Below, piece after piece: positions 1 to 5,624 of a stretch of DNA of 11,160 nucleotides. The translations under genes were made by a program, and so were the position numbers. Below the pieces are notes generated by a model. The model saw only the letters and a list, made by a program, of their open reading frames with translations, was not told where the DNA came from and searched no databases. Numbering within the stretch: position 1 is the stretch's first letter; every line of letters begins with the position of its first letter. The DNA lies in assembly GCA_021779635.1 (NCBI GenBank), contig JAJYAH010000161.1, forward strand, positions 1-11,160, given 5' to 3'. The DNA comes from Pseudomonadota bacterium. GTDB lineage: Bacteria; Pseudomonadota; Alphaproteobacteria; Rhizobiales; Xanthobacteraceae.

Positions 1-579
1 CATGTGATGCGGCCGCGCGAGGCCGGCGGTGTGCTGGAGAAATCCGGCATGGTGGAAGTGGTGTCGTCGCTGGAGCGCGACGGCCGCCCGGTATTCCGCG
101 ATCTGCGCTGGGGCGTCTATGTCGTGCTGGAGGCGTCGAACGACTATGCCGCGGACTGCTTCAAGCAATATGGATTGAAGACCGACGCCTCCGGGCGCTA
201 TGCCGCGATGTACAAGCCCTATCACCTGATCGGGCTCGAGCTGAACATTTCCGTGCTGTCGGCAGCACTGCGCAAGGAACCGACCGGGCAGCCGCAGGGC
301 TTCCGCGGCGACGCCGTCGCGGTCGCCAAGCGCGACCTGCGGGCAGGCGAAATGCTCGATGGCGAGGGCGGCTATACGGTCTGGGGCAAGCTGATGCCGG
401 CGGCGGCGAGCCTTGGCGCCGGCGCGCTGCCGATCGGGCTTGCGCACCGGGTGAAGCTGAAGAACGCCATCGCCCATGGCGCCGTGGTGGGCTGGAGCGA
501 CGTCGATATCGATGCCGGTGACGAGACCGTCAAGACGCGGCGCGCGATGGAAGCGAAGTTTGGTGCGGCGCGGCGATAG
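1..579 (+). CDS. NAD(P)-dependent oxidoreductase with C-terminal SAF domain, 3' part only
   Basis: The reading frame is open from base 1 and ends at TAG 577-579, so the 5' part lies outside the window; the ATG at 7-9 is probably internal. About 192 residues are visible. The first ~100 contain segments such as YKPYHLIGLELNISVLSAAL, which fit the C-terminal half of the homoserine-dehydrogenase-like proteins often labelled 'FlgA/SAF' in Bradyrhizobium. The last ~80 residues (from VAVAKRDLRAGEMLDGEGG to the hydrophobic ALPIGLAHRVKLKNAIAHG stretch and the ending VVGWSDVDID) fit an SAF domain, the small barrel also found in altronate dehydratase and antifreeze-like proteins. A cytoplasmic enzyme acting on a sugar-acid or amino-acid derivative is likely; the substrate is unknown. 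The NAD-binding Rossmann motif should lie upstream and cannot be checked here. Family call fairly sure, function not. Confidence 0.75.
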   Translation, partial: HVMRPREAGGVLEKSGMVEVVSSLERDGRPVFRDLRWGVYVVLEASNDYAADCFKQYGLKTDASGRYAAMYKPYHLIGLELNISVLSAALRKEPTGQPQGFRGDAVAVAKRDLRAGEMLDGEGGYTVWGKLMPAAASLGAGALPIGLAHRVKLKNAIAHGAVVGWSDVDIDAGDETVKTRRAMEAKFGAARR

Positions 580-604
580 ATTCCACAACTCAAGGCGCAA
601 ATCA

Positions 605-619
605 GACAGCAAAGCTGTC
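605..619 (+). terminator. Weak hairpin after the SAF-domain gene
   Basis: A perfect 6-bp stem, GACAGC-AAA-GCTGTC, begins 26 bp after the stop codon at 579. It is followed by GCTTCCTGG rather than a T run, so intrinsic termination would be weak. It could also be part of a short dispersed repeat. Confidence 0.25.
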
Positions 620-647
620 GCTTCCTGGCGGGCGGGAGAAAACGCAA

Positions 648-676
648 GGGACGGCCGTTCCCGACTCGGCTATAAT
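648..676 (+). promoter_or_regulatory. Candidate promoter of the 62-residue ORF
   Basis: A perfect TATAAT box lies at 671-676. A poor -35 match (GGGACG, 648-653, 3 of 6 consensus bases) sits 17 bp upstream. The sequence at 648-662 is a near-palindrome (GGGACGGCCGTTCCC), which could bind a regulator instead. The start codon is 40 bp downstream of the -10 box. Confidence 0.35.
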
Positions 677-715
677 GTTTCTGTTAATTGGCTTCACACG
701 GCAGGAGTGGAGTTC

Positions 716-904
716 ATGAACAAGCTCCTCGAAATTCGCAATCAGGAATTTATGTGCCGAGAGCGTGCCTTGCTGGATTCCGAGCGTAAGGTTTTCTGGC
801 TGGCGAAAGCGGAAGAGTGGGGACAGTGCGCGCTTGACGAGATTGCGTTCCACTTTCGAGAATGCAACCTCGATATTACCGATTCCCAGAAAGCTACAAG
901 CTAG
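716..904 (+). CDS. Small hypothetical protein, 62 residues
   Basis: I do not recognise a named family. The ATG at 716 is chosen because AGGAG (703-707) lies 8 bp upstream and a TATAAT box lies 40 bp further up; longer versions of this frame would run into the SAF-domain gene. The protein is charged and helical-looking, starts MNKLLEIRNQEFMCRERALL, and has Cys at residues 14, 38 and 50 and the pattern ERKVFWLAKAEEWGQCALDE. There is no signal peptide or membrane segment, so it should be cytosolic. It stands alone, with no operon partner on either side. It resembles the short acidic/helical orphan proteins common in Bradyrhizobium genomes, an impression that was not searched. Real gene likely; function unknown. 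Confidence 0.6.
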   Translation: MNKLLEIRNQEFMCRERALLDSERKVFWLAKAEEWGQCALDEIAFHFRECNLDITDSQKATS

Positions 905-926
905 AGCGTGTTCAAGCGAAGGCCTG

Positions 927-945
927 CCCCGGACTTGATCCGGGG
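927..945. repeat. Short inverted repeat of the CCCCGGA..TCCGGGG type
   Basis: CCCCGGA-CTTGA-TCCGGGG forms a 7-bp stem with a 5-base loop. Sequences built on 'ccggacttgatccgg' are scattered through Bradyrhizobium and Rhodopseudomonas intergenic DNA, so this is most likely a copy of a dispersed element rather than a terminator; it lies 22 bp after the stop at 904 but lacks a T tract. Confidence 0.55.
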
Positions 946-995
946 TGCATAGCGGTTCGCGCCGGGAAAACGCGTCAGGACAACAGACTGGAGCG

Positions 996-1020
996 TCGGT
1001 TCTGATTCAATCAGAACCGA
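996..1020. repeat. Perfect 12-bp inverted repeat around one base
   Basis: Two perfectly complementary 12-bp arms (996-1007 and 1009-1020) flank a single C. The arm reads TCGGTTCTGATT. This type of 'GGTTCTGATT..AATCAGAACC' palindrome is a familiar dispersed intergenic element in Bradyrhizobium-like genomes. It encloses a GATTC (GANTC) site at 1004-1008. Its role is unknown. Confidence 0.65.
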
Positions 1021-1185
1021 TCGCGCCTTAGCGCATTGCCGTCAGCATGCGGAATGCGCGCCAGTTGAGCTCGGTCAGGCGATGATCGCGTCGCAGAGGG
1101 TGGCGGCGCGAGGGTTTCCTCGGGCATCTCAGATGCGCGCCAAGAGAGGACACGCGCCGGAAGGCTGGCGGCGGCGAGCACGGCG

Positions 1186-1380
1186 TTAATGCCGTCGCTC
1201 CGGCTTGGTGATTGTGTGCCTGACCTCGGCTCCGCAGTCGGAGCACTCATAGATGAAGTCGATCTTCGCCAGGCTCCAATGGGGTTCGACGTCTCTGACA
1301 TACATAGGCAGCAATCCTATGCAGCCTGGGCAAACAATCGCAGCAGTCTCAACTTCGTGGTGCTGGACGTAGGCTGGCAT
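1186..1380 (-). CDS. Small two-CxxC zinc-ribbon-like protein, 64 residues
   Basis: The start (CAT at 1378-1380) has a strong ribosome site, AAGGAGA, 6 bp upstream on the minus strand. The stop is TAA at 1186-1188. Two CxxC pairs are visible: Cys17-Pro-Gly-Cys20 and Cys46-Ser-Asp-Cys49, separated by 25 residues. This is the spacing of a four-cysteine zinc ribbon. Between them is YVRDVEPHWSLAKIDFIYE, and the protein ends EVRHTITKPERRH. Zinc binding is inferred from the four cysteines. The fold could bind nucleic acid or protein; nothing in the context says which. It has no signal peptide and is not obviously in an operon with the 92-residue gene upstream on the same strand (190 bp gap). Similar short proteins occur in many copies in Bradyrhizobium, as far as I recall. 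Confidence 0.7.
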   Translation of the reverse strand: MPAYVQHHEVETAAIVCPGCIGLLPMYVRDVEPHWSLAKIDFIYECSDCGAEVRHTITKPERRH

Positions 1381-1570
1381 ATCGCGTCTCCTTCACAGCA
1401 GAACAGCGTAAATCTCAACCCCACGCTAACTTACCGCCGATCGCGGATGTCCATCATCAACTCTTGCGAACGCAAAAGGAACGGCCGCACAATCCTCGTG
1501 TGTGTGACTTTCCTGTAACATGCTGGTTTAAGGGGAACCACGCTTGCTTTTAAAGCGCCGTCGTCGCGCA
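1381..1570. other. Intergenic spacer
   Basis: This separates two minus-strand genes. Apart from the ribosome site of the zinc-ribbon gene (just after 1386) and a small palindrome TTGCGAACGCAA near 1465, I see no gene, clear terminator or promoter. Confidence 0.4.
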
Positions 1571-1849
1571 TCACACCGACTCATCATGCTTCGCCAGATC
1601 GCGGGCATGATCGAAATGGCTGGCCTGCAATTCGGCGCCGGTGATCGGGATGTCGGGAAGGGCGGCGTCCGCGAGAATCTCTTCCGTGACATCGTCGACC
1701 GCAACATCCGAGATTTCATGAATGAAGCAGATGTTCTTGTATTCGCCGGATGCCACGCGCGCGATGACCTCGCGCCGGGTAACTTCAGGATCGACGATGG
1801 CCTCGCGCCCGCGCCGTCCGTAATCAATCATCACGACAAAATACTGCAT
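1571..1849 (-). CDS. Orphan 92-residue protein under the phage-type operator
   Basis: The start codon (CAT 1847-1849) has AGGAG 4 bp upstream on the minus strand; the stop is TGA at 1571-1573. I do not recognise the family. The protein starts MQYFVVMIDYGRRGREAIVD, then has VTRREVIARVASGEYKNICFIHEI (alternating basic helix and beta-like segment) and an acidic C-terminal half rich in Asp, Glu and Ala. It should be a soluble cytosolic protein. What stands out is its promoter: two copies of the island's 17-bp palindrome bracket a TTGACT -35 box at 1904-1951, in the same arrangement as at the gcrA operon. So it is probably controlled by the S24 repressor encoded just upstream on the same strand and would be switched on with it. 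Role unknown. Confidence 0.65.
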   Translation of the reverse strand: MQYFVVMIDYGRRGREAIVDPEVTRREVIARVASGEYKNICFIHEISDVAVDDVTEEILADAALPDIPITGAELQASHFDHARDLAKHDESV

Positions 1850-1903
1850 GGCGCTCCTGTCCGTTCCGTGCTGGGCGGCAGCCCGTCGGGCGGAGCGTCA
1901 CCA

Positions 1904-1951
1904 TTTCGGAAAATACGAAACAAGTCAAGCATAAGTTCGGAAAATCAGAAA
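1904..1951 (-). promoter_or_regulatory. Repressor-controlled promoter of the 92-residue gene, two operators
   Basis: Two palindromes match TTTCNGA-N3-TCNGAAA: 1904-1920 (TTTCGGAAAATACGAAA, one right-arm half degenerate) and 1935-1951 (GTTCGGAAAATCAGAAA). Between them, on the minus strand, is TTGACT (plus 1923-1928). On that strand the upstream operator ends 6 bp before the -35 box and the downstream operator begins 2 bp after it, so a bound repressor would cover the core promoter. The -10 box is poor (AATGGT at 17 bp spacing). Confidence 0.6.
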
Positions 1952-2009
1952 TAATGGGCTATGGCGGAGGACCTGATACCGCCGTCGGCGAGAATCACGC
2001 GGCATCCGC

Positions 2010-2672
2010 TCATTTCGGGCTTGCCTTGAGGTGCGCTTCCCTGGGATGCGTCCCGGCGTGGGCCTTCGCGGCCTTGCGCGACCGCGCCGCAGCTTTGGCC
2101 CGCAGCCGTTCGATCTGCCCCCTTGGCAGGGTGACGCAGATCTCGCCAATCCATTCCAGCCTCACCCCGTTGATCGGCTTGGCGTTGAAGCTGGTAAGGT
2201 TGACGACGCTGGCGGACTTTCCGCGCTCGATCGTTTTCAGGTACCGTTCGCCCGTTTTCAGCCTGACCGCGGCCTCTTCTCCATAGAAGCTCGAAATCGG
2301 ATGGCGCTGTTCTCTGAAAACCACAATAACATCACCGTTTTCGTACTTCGGCAGCATGGAATCGCCGGCCACCTCAAAGGCGATGGTTTCCTCGGCGATC
2401 GGGAAGGGCAGTTCGACGCTGCCGAGACCCTCCGGCGGTACCTGCTCGTGTTCGGGCTCGATGTTTGCGCCGGCGCCGACCCGGCCCATGATCGGCACGG
2501 AATTCAGTTCCAGGTAATCGATGATGGGCGCGATTTCCGACGCCTTGATCAGCCGGGCATCGGCCAGGATCTCCGAAACCGCGCCGGGCCGGACGCCCAT
2601 CGCCGCCGCCAGACCGCCCTTGGTCTTGCCCGGCTTCTGCAGTCCCCGCTCGATCATCCTGATATCCAGCAT
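2010..2672 (-). CDS. LexA/CI-like S24 repressor of the phage-type island
   Basis: The ATG at 2672 gives 220 residues; a TTG start 36 bp upstream would place coding sequence across an operator and is rejected. Residues ~15-45 form the DNA-binding helix-turn-helix (GLAAAMGVRPGAVSEILADA). Residues ~60-180 form a peptidase S24 domain: the probable self-cleavage bond is Ala67-Gly68 in GRVGAGAN, the nucleophile is Ser105 in GDSMLPKYENGD, and the general base is Lys146 in RYLKTIER. The Ser-Lys dyad is intact, so RecA-stimulated self-cleavage and release of target promoters after DNA damage is expected from the family. A lysine/arginine-rich tail (about residues 185-220) follows the S24 domain, which usually ends the protein. 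Five palindromes nearby (1904-1951, 2683-2757) are its likely operators, including its own promoter. The ribosome site is weak (GGAAAAG). Confidence 0.88.
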   Translation of the reverse strand: MLDIRMIERGLQKPGKTKGGLAAAMGVRPGAVSEILADARLIKASEIAPIIDYLELNSVPIMGRVGAGANIEPEHEQVPPEGLGSVELPFPIAEETIAFEVAGDSMLPKYENGDVIVVFREQRHPISSFYGEEAAVRLKTGERYLKTIERGKSASVVNLTSFNAKPINGVRLEWIGEICVTLPRGQIERLRAKAAARSRKAAKAHAGTHPREAHLKASPK

Positions 2673-2682
2673 GGCACTATCT

Positions 2683-2728
2683 TTTCCGAATTTCAGAAAT
2701 GATAGCAATTCCGATTATCCGAAATCAA
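2683..2728 (-). promoter_or_regulatory. Repressor promoter with two operators
   Basis: On the minus strand TTGATT (plus 2723-2728) and TATCAT (plus 2699-2704) are 18 bp apart, a good sigma-70-type promoter. It would start transcription near 2692, about 20 bases before the ATG. Palindrome 2708-2724 (ATTCCGATTATCCGAAA) fills the spacer, and palindrome 2683-2699 (TTTCCGAATTTCAGAAA) covers the expected start point. Both would let the repressor limit its own synthesis. Confidence 0.6.
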
Positions 2729-2757
2729 GCTTGACTTTGATTTCGGAATATCAGAAA
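2708..2757 (+). promoter_or_regulatory. Operator/promoter of the gcrA-like operon
   Basis: TTGACT (2731-2736) lies between palindromes 2708-2724 and 2741-2757 (TTTCGGAATATCAGAAA, the best copy). The gaps are 6 bp upstream and 4 bp downstream of the -35 box. The -10 region at 17 bp spacing (GAAATT, 2754-2759) is a weak match and overlaps the second operator. The palindrome at 2708-2724 is shared with the divergent repressor promoter. A 10-bp palindrome TCAAGCTTGA (2725-2734) overlaps the -35 box. Confidence 0.55.
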
Positions 2758-2765
2758 TTGAGTGA

Positions 2766-2858
2766 GTCGTTCCGGGGCGCTCGCCAGCACGGGTCCGGAA
2801 TCCAGCGATGATCATGTGTGGTGATTCCGGGTTCGCGTCTTCGACGCTCCGGAATGAC
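2766..2858. repeat. Dispersed inverted-repeat element in the gcrA leader
   Basis: Left arm 2766-2803 and right arm 2821-2858 are imperfect reverse complements: GTCGTTCCGG...GGAATCC against GTGATTCCGG...GGAATGAC. They are separated by 17 bases. The 'GGATTCCGGG...CCGGAATGAC' form is the commonest intergenic repeat I know from Bradyrhizobium and Rhodopseudomonas. Here it sits between the operators and the gcrA ribosome site, so it would be transcribed as a ~90-base hairpin leader. Confidence 0.7.
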
Positions 2859-2894
2859 GAGGTTGCTTGTCTTGCAGGAACAGGAGAGGCCCGA

Positions 2895-3425
2895 ATGCAA
2901 TCGACCAACTGGGCGCCCGAGCATTGCGAAGCGCTGCGGGAAAACCTTGCCAAGGGCATGTCCTACTCGGAGATCGCGGAGGCGATCAACGCGAAATTCA
3001 ACACCGCTTATTCCCGCAACGCCACGATTGGACGCGCCAGGCGAATGGGGCTTGCCGGCGCGGAACGTCCGGGGATCTGGCCGAGGCCGCCGACGAGAGT
3101 CGAACAATCAAAGGCGCACAAGATGAAGGAACGCTACGCTTCCATGTCCGGATGGATCGTGCCCGTCTTCGAACGGGACGAGACCGTCAGGCTCCGCTGC
3201 GTCGAAACCGATCCGCGCCATCTGACGCTGCCGGAACTCGAGCCCGGGGATTGCCGCTATCCCTATGGCGGCGACGAAGAGGGCGAAGCCATCACCTTCT
3301 GCGGCCGGCCGTGCAGCGAGAACTCCAGCTATTGCGCGCCGCATTTTCATCTGACGCGAGGCCCCGGCAGGCCATTGAAGCGGGCCGCCAGCACCGTCTC
3401 GCTCAGGCTGGTCGAGGCGGCATGA
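2895..3425 (+). CDS. Phage-type GcrA-family cell-cycle regulator
   Basis: The ATG at 2895 has AGGAG at 2882-2886. An in-frame upstream extension to 2808 would translate the repeat element and is rejected. The 176-residue protein has the GcrA layout. The N-terminal helix-turn-helix is residues 4-52 (NWAPEHCEALRENLAKGMSYSEIAEAIN..NATIGRARRMGL). A variable linker follows, then a C-terminal module at about 115-155 with Cys120, Cys136, Cys140, Cys147 and His150/152 (EPGDCRYP..FCGRPC..YCAPHFH). GcrA of Caulobacter binds RNA polymerase with sigma-70 and acts at promoters carrying CcrM-methylated GANTC sites. A copy beside an S24 repressor is typical of alphaproteobacterial phages rather than the host's housekeeping gene. 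It leads an operon with ATGA overlap to the next gene, and three GANTC sites lie in its leader. Family sure; whether it retargets host transcription is inference. Confidence 0.85.
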   Translation: MQSTNWAPEHCEALRENLAKGMSYSEIAEAINAKFNTAYSRNATIGRARRMGLAGAERPGIWPRPPTRVEQSKAHKMKERYASMSGWIVPVFERDETVRLRCVETDPRHLTLPELEPGDCRYPYGGDEEGEAITFCGRPCSENSSYCAPHFHLTRGPGRPLKRAASTVSLRLVEAA

Positions 3426-3637
3426 CGCGCGAAACGAAACCAACGCCGGGAGCAGCAGCCATGAACGCATCCGTTGCGGCGATGGTCTTCAAGATGAGAC
3501 GGTTGCCGCGCCGTCATCGCATCGCGCATCTGCGTGCGCTGATCCGGCAGCTGCCGCTCGGTTCGATCCGGAGGGCTGAGCTGATGGCATTGTTGCGCGA
3601 TGAGATGCTGTTTGGCGAAGAAGGCCGCGCCCGATGA
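3422..3637 (+). CDS. Small basic protein between gcrA-like and DUF1376 genes
   Basis: The ATG at 3422 overlaps the gcrA stop (ATGA), and the stop TGA 3635-3637 overlaps the next ATG in the same way, which supports translational coupling. This start gives 71 residues; an in-frame ATG at 3461 (58 residues, weak GGGAG upstream) is the alternative. No family recognised. The protein is rich in Arg and Leu (MVFKMRRLPRRHRIAHLRAL, then RRAELMALLRDEM), helical, with no signal peptide or membrane segment. Its place between two phage early proteins suggests a role in phage DNA metabolism or control, but nothing in the sequence proves it. Confidence 0.6.
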   Translation: MTRETKPTPGAAAMNASVAAMVFKMRRLPRRHRIAHLRALIRQLPLGSIRRAELMALLRDEMLFGEEGRAR

Positions 3638-4191
3638 ATCGTCCCTGGATGCCGCTTTATGTCGGCGATTATCTCGGCGACACCGGTCACCTCACCACGG
3701 CGCAGCACGGGGCTTACCTTCTGCTGATGATGCACTATTGGCGCAAGGGCGAACTGCCGGACGATGACCGGCAGCTCTCCAAGATTGCCAAGCTGCCGCT
3801 GAAAACCTGGTGCGAATATCGCGCGACTTTGCAGGATTTCTTTTACGAGGGGTGGAAGCACAAGCGGATCGACGCCGAACTCGCGAAGATGATGCGCGTT
3901 TCCGAAAAGCGCGCGATCGCCGGCCAGAAAGGCGGCATCGGCTCGGCACTGGCGCGGATGAGGCTGGAGAACGGCGCGCTGTCGCGGCGCGTCCCGTCCC
4001 GGGCAATTGCCGGGCAATCGCTCAGCCGGGCCGCAGCCGGCGTCGACCACTCACACCCACATCAGAGTCTTTCCAAGGGAGAGGGGAGCTTTGACGATTC
4101 CCTGAAGCAGCAGCCGGGAGCGCGTGCGCAACAACCCGCGATTCCCGTCAGTCCCGAACTGGCGGCCTATGTCGCCAAGCGAACCACGTAA
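3634..4191 (+). CDS. DUF1376 (YdaU-like) phage early protein
   Basis: The 185-residue protein starts MNRPWMPLYVGDYLGDTGHL, followed by TTAQHGAYLLLMMHYWRKGELPDDDRQLSKIAKL. This is the hallmark N-terminal ~90 residues of DUF1376/YdaU, a winged-helix-like domain found next to replication genes in prophages of enterobacteria and alphaproteobacteria. Residues ~85-110 are a basic linker (MRVSEKRAIAGQKGGIGSALARM), and the last ~70 are low-complexity, rich in Ser, Gln, Ala and Pro. The family is thought to act in phage replication start-up, by its context near helicase loaders; no biochemical role is firmly known to me. The start overlaps the stop of the 71-residue gene. No helicase-loader gene follows, unlike in complete phages. 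Confidence 0.82.
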   Translation: MNRPWMPLYVGDYLGDTGHLTTAQHGAYLLLMMHYWRKGELPDDDRQLSKIAKLPLKTWCEYRATLQDFFYEGWKHKRIDAELAKMMRVSEKRAIAGQKGGIGSALARMRLENGALSRRVPSRAIAGQSLSRAAAGVDHSHPHQSLSKGEGSFDDSLKQQPGARAQQPAIPVSPELAAYVAKRTT

Positions 4192-4261
4192 CAGCCGGAC
4201 GACGCCAGCGAACGGCAGAACCGCTCTCTCGAATTCCAACTTTGCAAAGGAGCAATCCGAC

Positions 4262-4813
4262 ATGGCACGGGCAAGACGCAACAGACCGCAAAAGTCTGCA
4301 AAGATTCACGACCGACGATCGCGGGATCTCCTGCGCAACGCGGAAGTAGCGGCCATCGAGGTCGACGATCCCTTGGGGCTGGATCCCGGCGACAAGATCG
4401 TCACCTTGCGCTCGATCCGCAACGATCCGCTGGCGCGGCTGCACACGCGTCGCCAGATCGACGAGGCGCAATACCGGGGCGGCAGGGCGTTTCAGGATGA
4501 TTGGGAGAAGGCCGAGCGCGGCCCGCAGGCGGTCGACCCCACCCGCGAATATGTCGACGGCGGACAGCGGCGGGAGCCGATCACCGAGCGCCAGCGCAAG
4601 GCCGTGTTGCGGCTGAACCGTGCCGAGCATGAACTCGGCGCCGACGGCTCAGCGCTGGTGCATGAGGTTTTGGTCTTGGGCATGACCATGGAGCAGATCG
4701 GAGAGCGGCGCGGCGCGCAGGGTCAGCGCTGGATCGATTATTTCGCGCGCCGGTTCCGCGAATGCCTCGATCGCCTGGCGCTGATCTACGGATTTGCGAC
4801 GGAGCGGCGGTAG
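4262..4813 (+). CDS. Phage-island protein with C-terminal HTH-like domain, 183 residues
   Basis: The ATG at 4262 has AAAGGAG (4246-4252) 9 bp upstream and lies 70 bp after the DUF1376 stop. A longer reading of this frame would overlap that gene and lacks a ribosome site. The N-terminus is strongly basic (MARARRNRPQKSAKIHDRRS). The middle holds DPLGLDPGDKIVTLRSIRNDPLARL. The C-terminal ~75 residues (108-183) look like a helix-turn-helix of the sigma-region-4 or DUF6456 kind: EVLVLGMTMEQIGERRG (residues 135-151), then a basic helix YFARRFRECLDRLALIYGF. A DNA-binding late-gene or copy-control regulator is a reasonable guess from fold and position at the end of an early operon; I cannot name the family with certainty. 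It is the last phage-like gene before ordinary chromosomal genes. Confidence 0.65.
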   Translation: MARARRNRPQKSAKIHDRRSRDLLRNAEVAAIEVDDPLGLDPGDKIVTLRSIRNDPLARLHTRRQIDEAQYRGGRAFQDDWEKAERGPQAVDPTREYVDGGQRREPITERQRKAVLRLNRAEHELGADGSALVHEVLVLGMTMEQIGERRGAQGQRWIDYFARRFRECLDRLALIYGFATERR

Positions 4814-4899
4814 CGGCGACGCGCCGCCGCCGGCGTCCATGATATGCTTGGCGGAGATCAAGGGAAACCGAAACGAACACCCCAGGCTAGGATCATGCG

Positions 4900-5577
4900 A
4901 TGAGCAACCTGTACAACAAGGCGCTGGTCGGGCTGCTGCTGCTTTTTCTCGCGATGGCGGCGCTATTGTTTGTTCCGCCATGGACGTTCGACTATTGGCA
5001 GGCATGGATCTTCCTCGCGGTCTATTTCACCGCATCCATTGCGATCTCGCTTTATCTGATCAAAGGGGATCCGCAGCTTCTGGCGCGGCGGATGAGCGGG
5101 GGCCCCGCGGCCGAGAAGCTGTCGGCGCAAAAGATCATCATGTCCCTTACGTCGCTGGGATTTATCGGCCTGCTGCTCGTCCCGGCGCTGGATCGCCGCT
5201 TTGCGTGGTCTCACCTGTCGGCCGGCGTGGCGCTCGCCGGAGATGCGCTCGTCGTGCTCGGCTGGCTTGGCATTTATTTCGTTTTCAGGGAGAACAGCTT
5301 CGCCTCCGCGACCATCGAATTGGCGCCGGACCAAAAGGTCATCTCGACCGGGCCCTACGCACTGGTGCGTCATCCGATGTACGTCGCTGCCCTCGTCATG
5401 CTTCTCGGCATACCGATTGCGCTCGGCTCCTGGTGGGGTGTGCTGGTCATGGTTGCGATCATGCCGGCGCTGATCTGGAGATTGCTTGACGAGGAAAAAT
5501 TCCTCGCCAAGAACCTGCCGGGTTATCGGGAATACCAAACCACGGTTCGATATCGCCTGATACCGCGGGTCTGGTGA
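4900..5577 (+). CDS. ICMT/PEMT-family integral membrane methyltransferase
   Basis: The 225-residue protein has about five hydrophobic segments (residues ~8-27, 35-54, 80-97, 107-129 and 162-195). Its signature is GPYALVRHPMY at 151-161 and DEEKFLAKNLPGYREY at 197-212. In isoprenylcysteine and phospholipid N-methyltransferases these residues form the S-adenosylmethionine site and end of the catalytic domain. Bacterial members methylate lipids or membrane-associated substrates at the inner membrane; the substrate here is unknown. The ATG at 4900 has only a weak ribosome site (TAGGA). It follows the phage-type island by 86 bp in the same direction and converges with the quinone oxidoreductase gene. 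The window gives no pathway context. Confidence 0.8.
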   Translation: MSNLYNKALVGLLLLFLAMAALLFVPPWTFDYWQAWIFLAVYFTASIAISLYLIKGDPQLLARRMSGGPAAEKLSAQKIIMSLTSLGFIGLLLVPALDRRFAWSHLSAGVALAGDALVVLGWLGIYFVFRENSFASATIELAPDQKVISTGPYALVRHPMYVAALVMLLGIPIALGSWWGVLVMVAIMPALIWRLLDEEKFLAKNLPGYREYQTTVRYRLIPRVW

Positions 5578-5624
5578 ATAGCAGCAGCGTTTTCCTTTTT
5601 CCCGCTCTCGCGTCTTGCGGTTCT

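Larger units (their letters stand above)
905..1185. other. Intergenic spacer with repeat sequence, no supported gene
   Basis: The first 115 bp are occupied by the composite palindromic repeat at 927-1020. The remaining ~165 bp are G+C-rich. They have minus-strand open frames of low-complexity Arg/Ala/Pro composition without a ribosome site, which I do not accept as genes. No tRNA-like cloverleaf or clear promoter was seen. Confidence 0.5.

Noticed and set aside
927..1020. CRISPR-like or attachment-site reading of the palindromic spacer
   Set aside because: There are no regularly spaced direct repeats. The palindromes match dispersed intergenic elements better, and no second copy flanks the phage-type island in this window.
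1011..1301. Overlapping minus-strand frames over the left spacer
   Set aside because: Low-complexity Arg/Ala/Pro/Ser products without ribosome sites; they cross the palindromic repeat and the zinc-ribbon gene in the wrong frame.
2031..2702. Long plus-strand frame opposite the repressor
   Set aside because: Antisense shadow of a gene with a clear S24 domain; no ribosome site and no family pattern.
2673..2708. TTG start adding 12 residues to the repressor
   Set aside because: The extension would cover operator 2683-2699 and lie upstream of the predicted transcript start near 2692; the ATG at 2672 fits better.
2808..2894. N-terminal extension of the gcrA-like gene
   Set aside because: It would translate the dispersed repeat, and AGGAG at 2882-2886 fits the ATG at 2895, where the GcrA homology begins.
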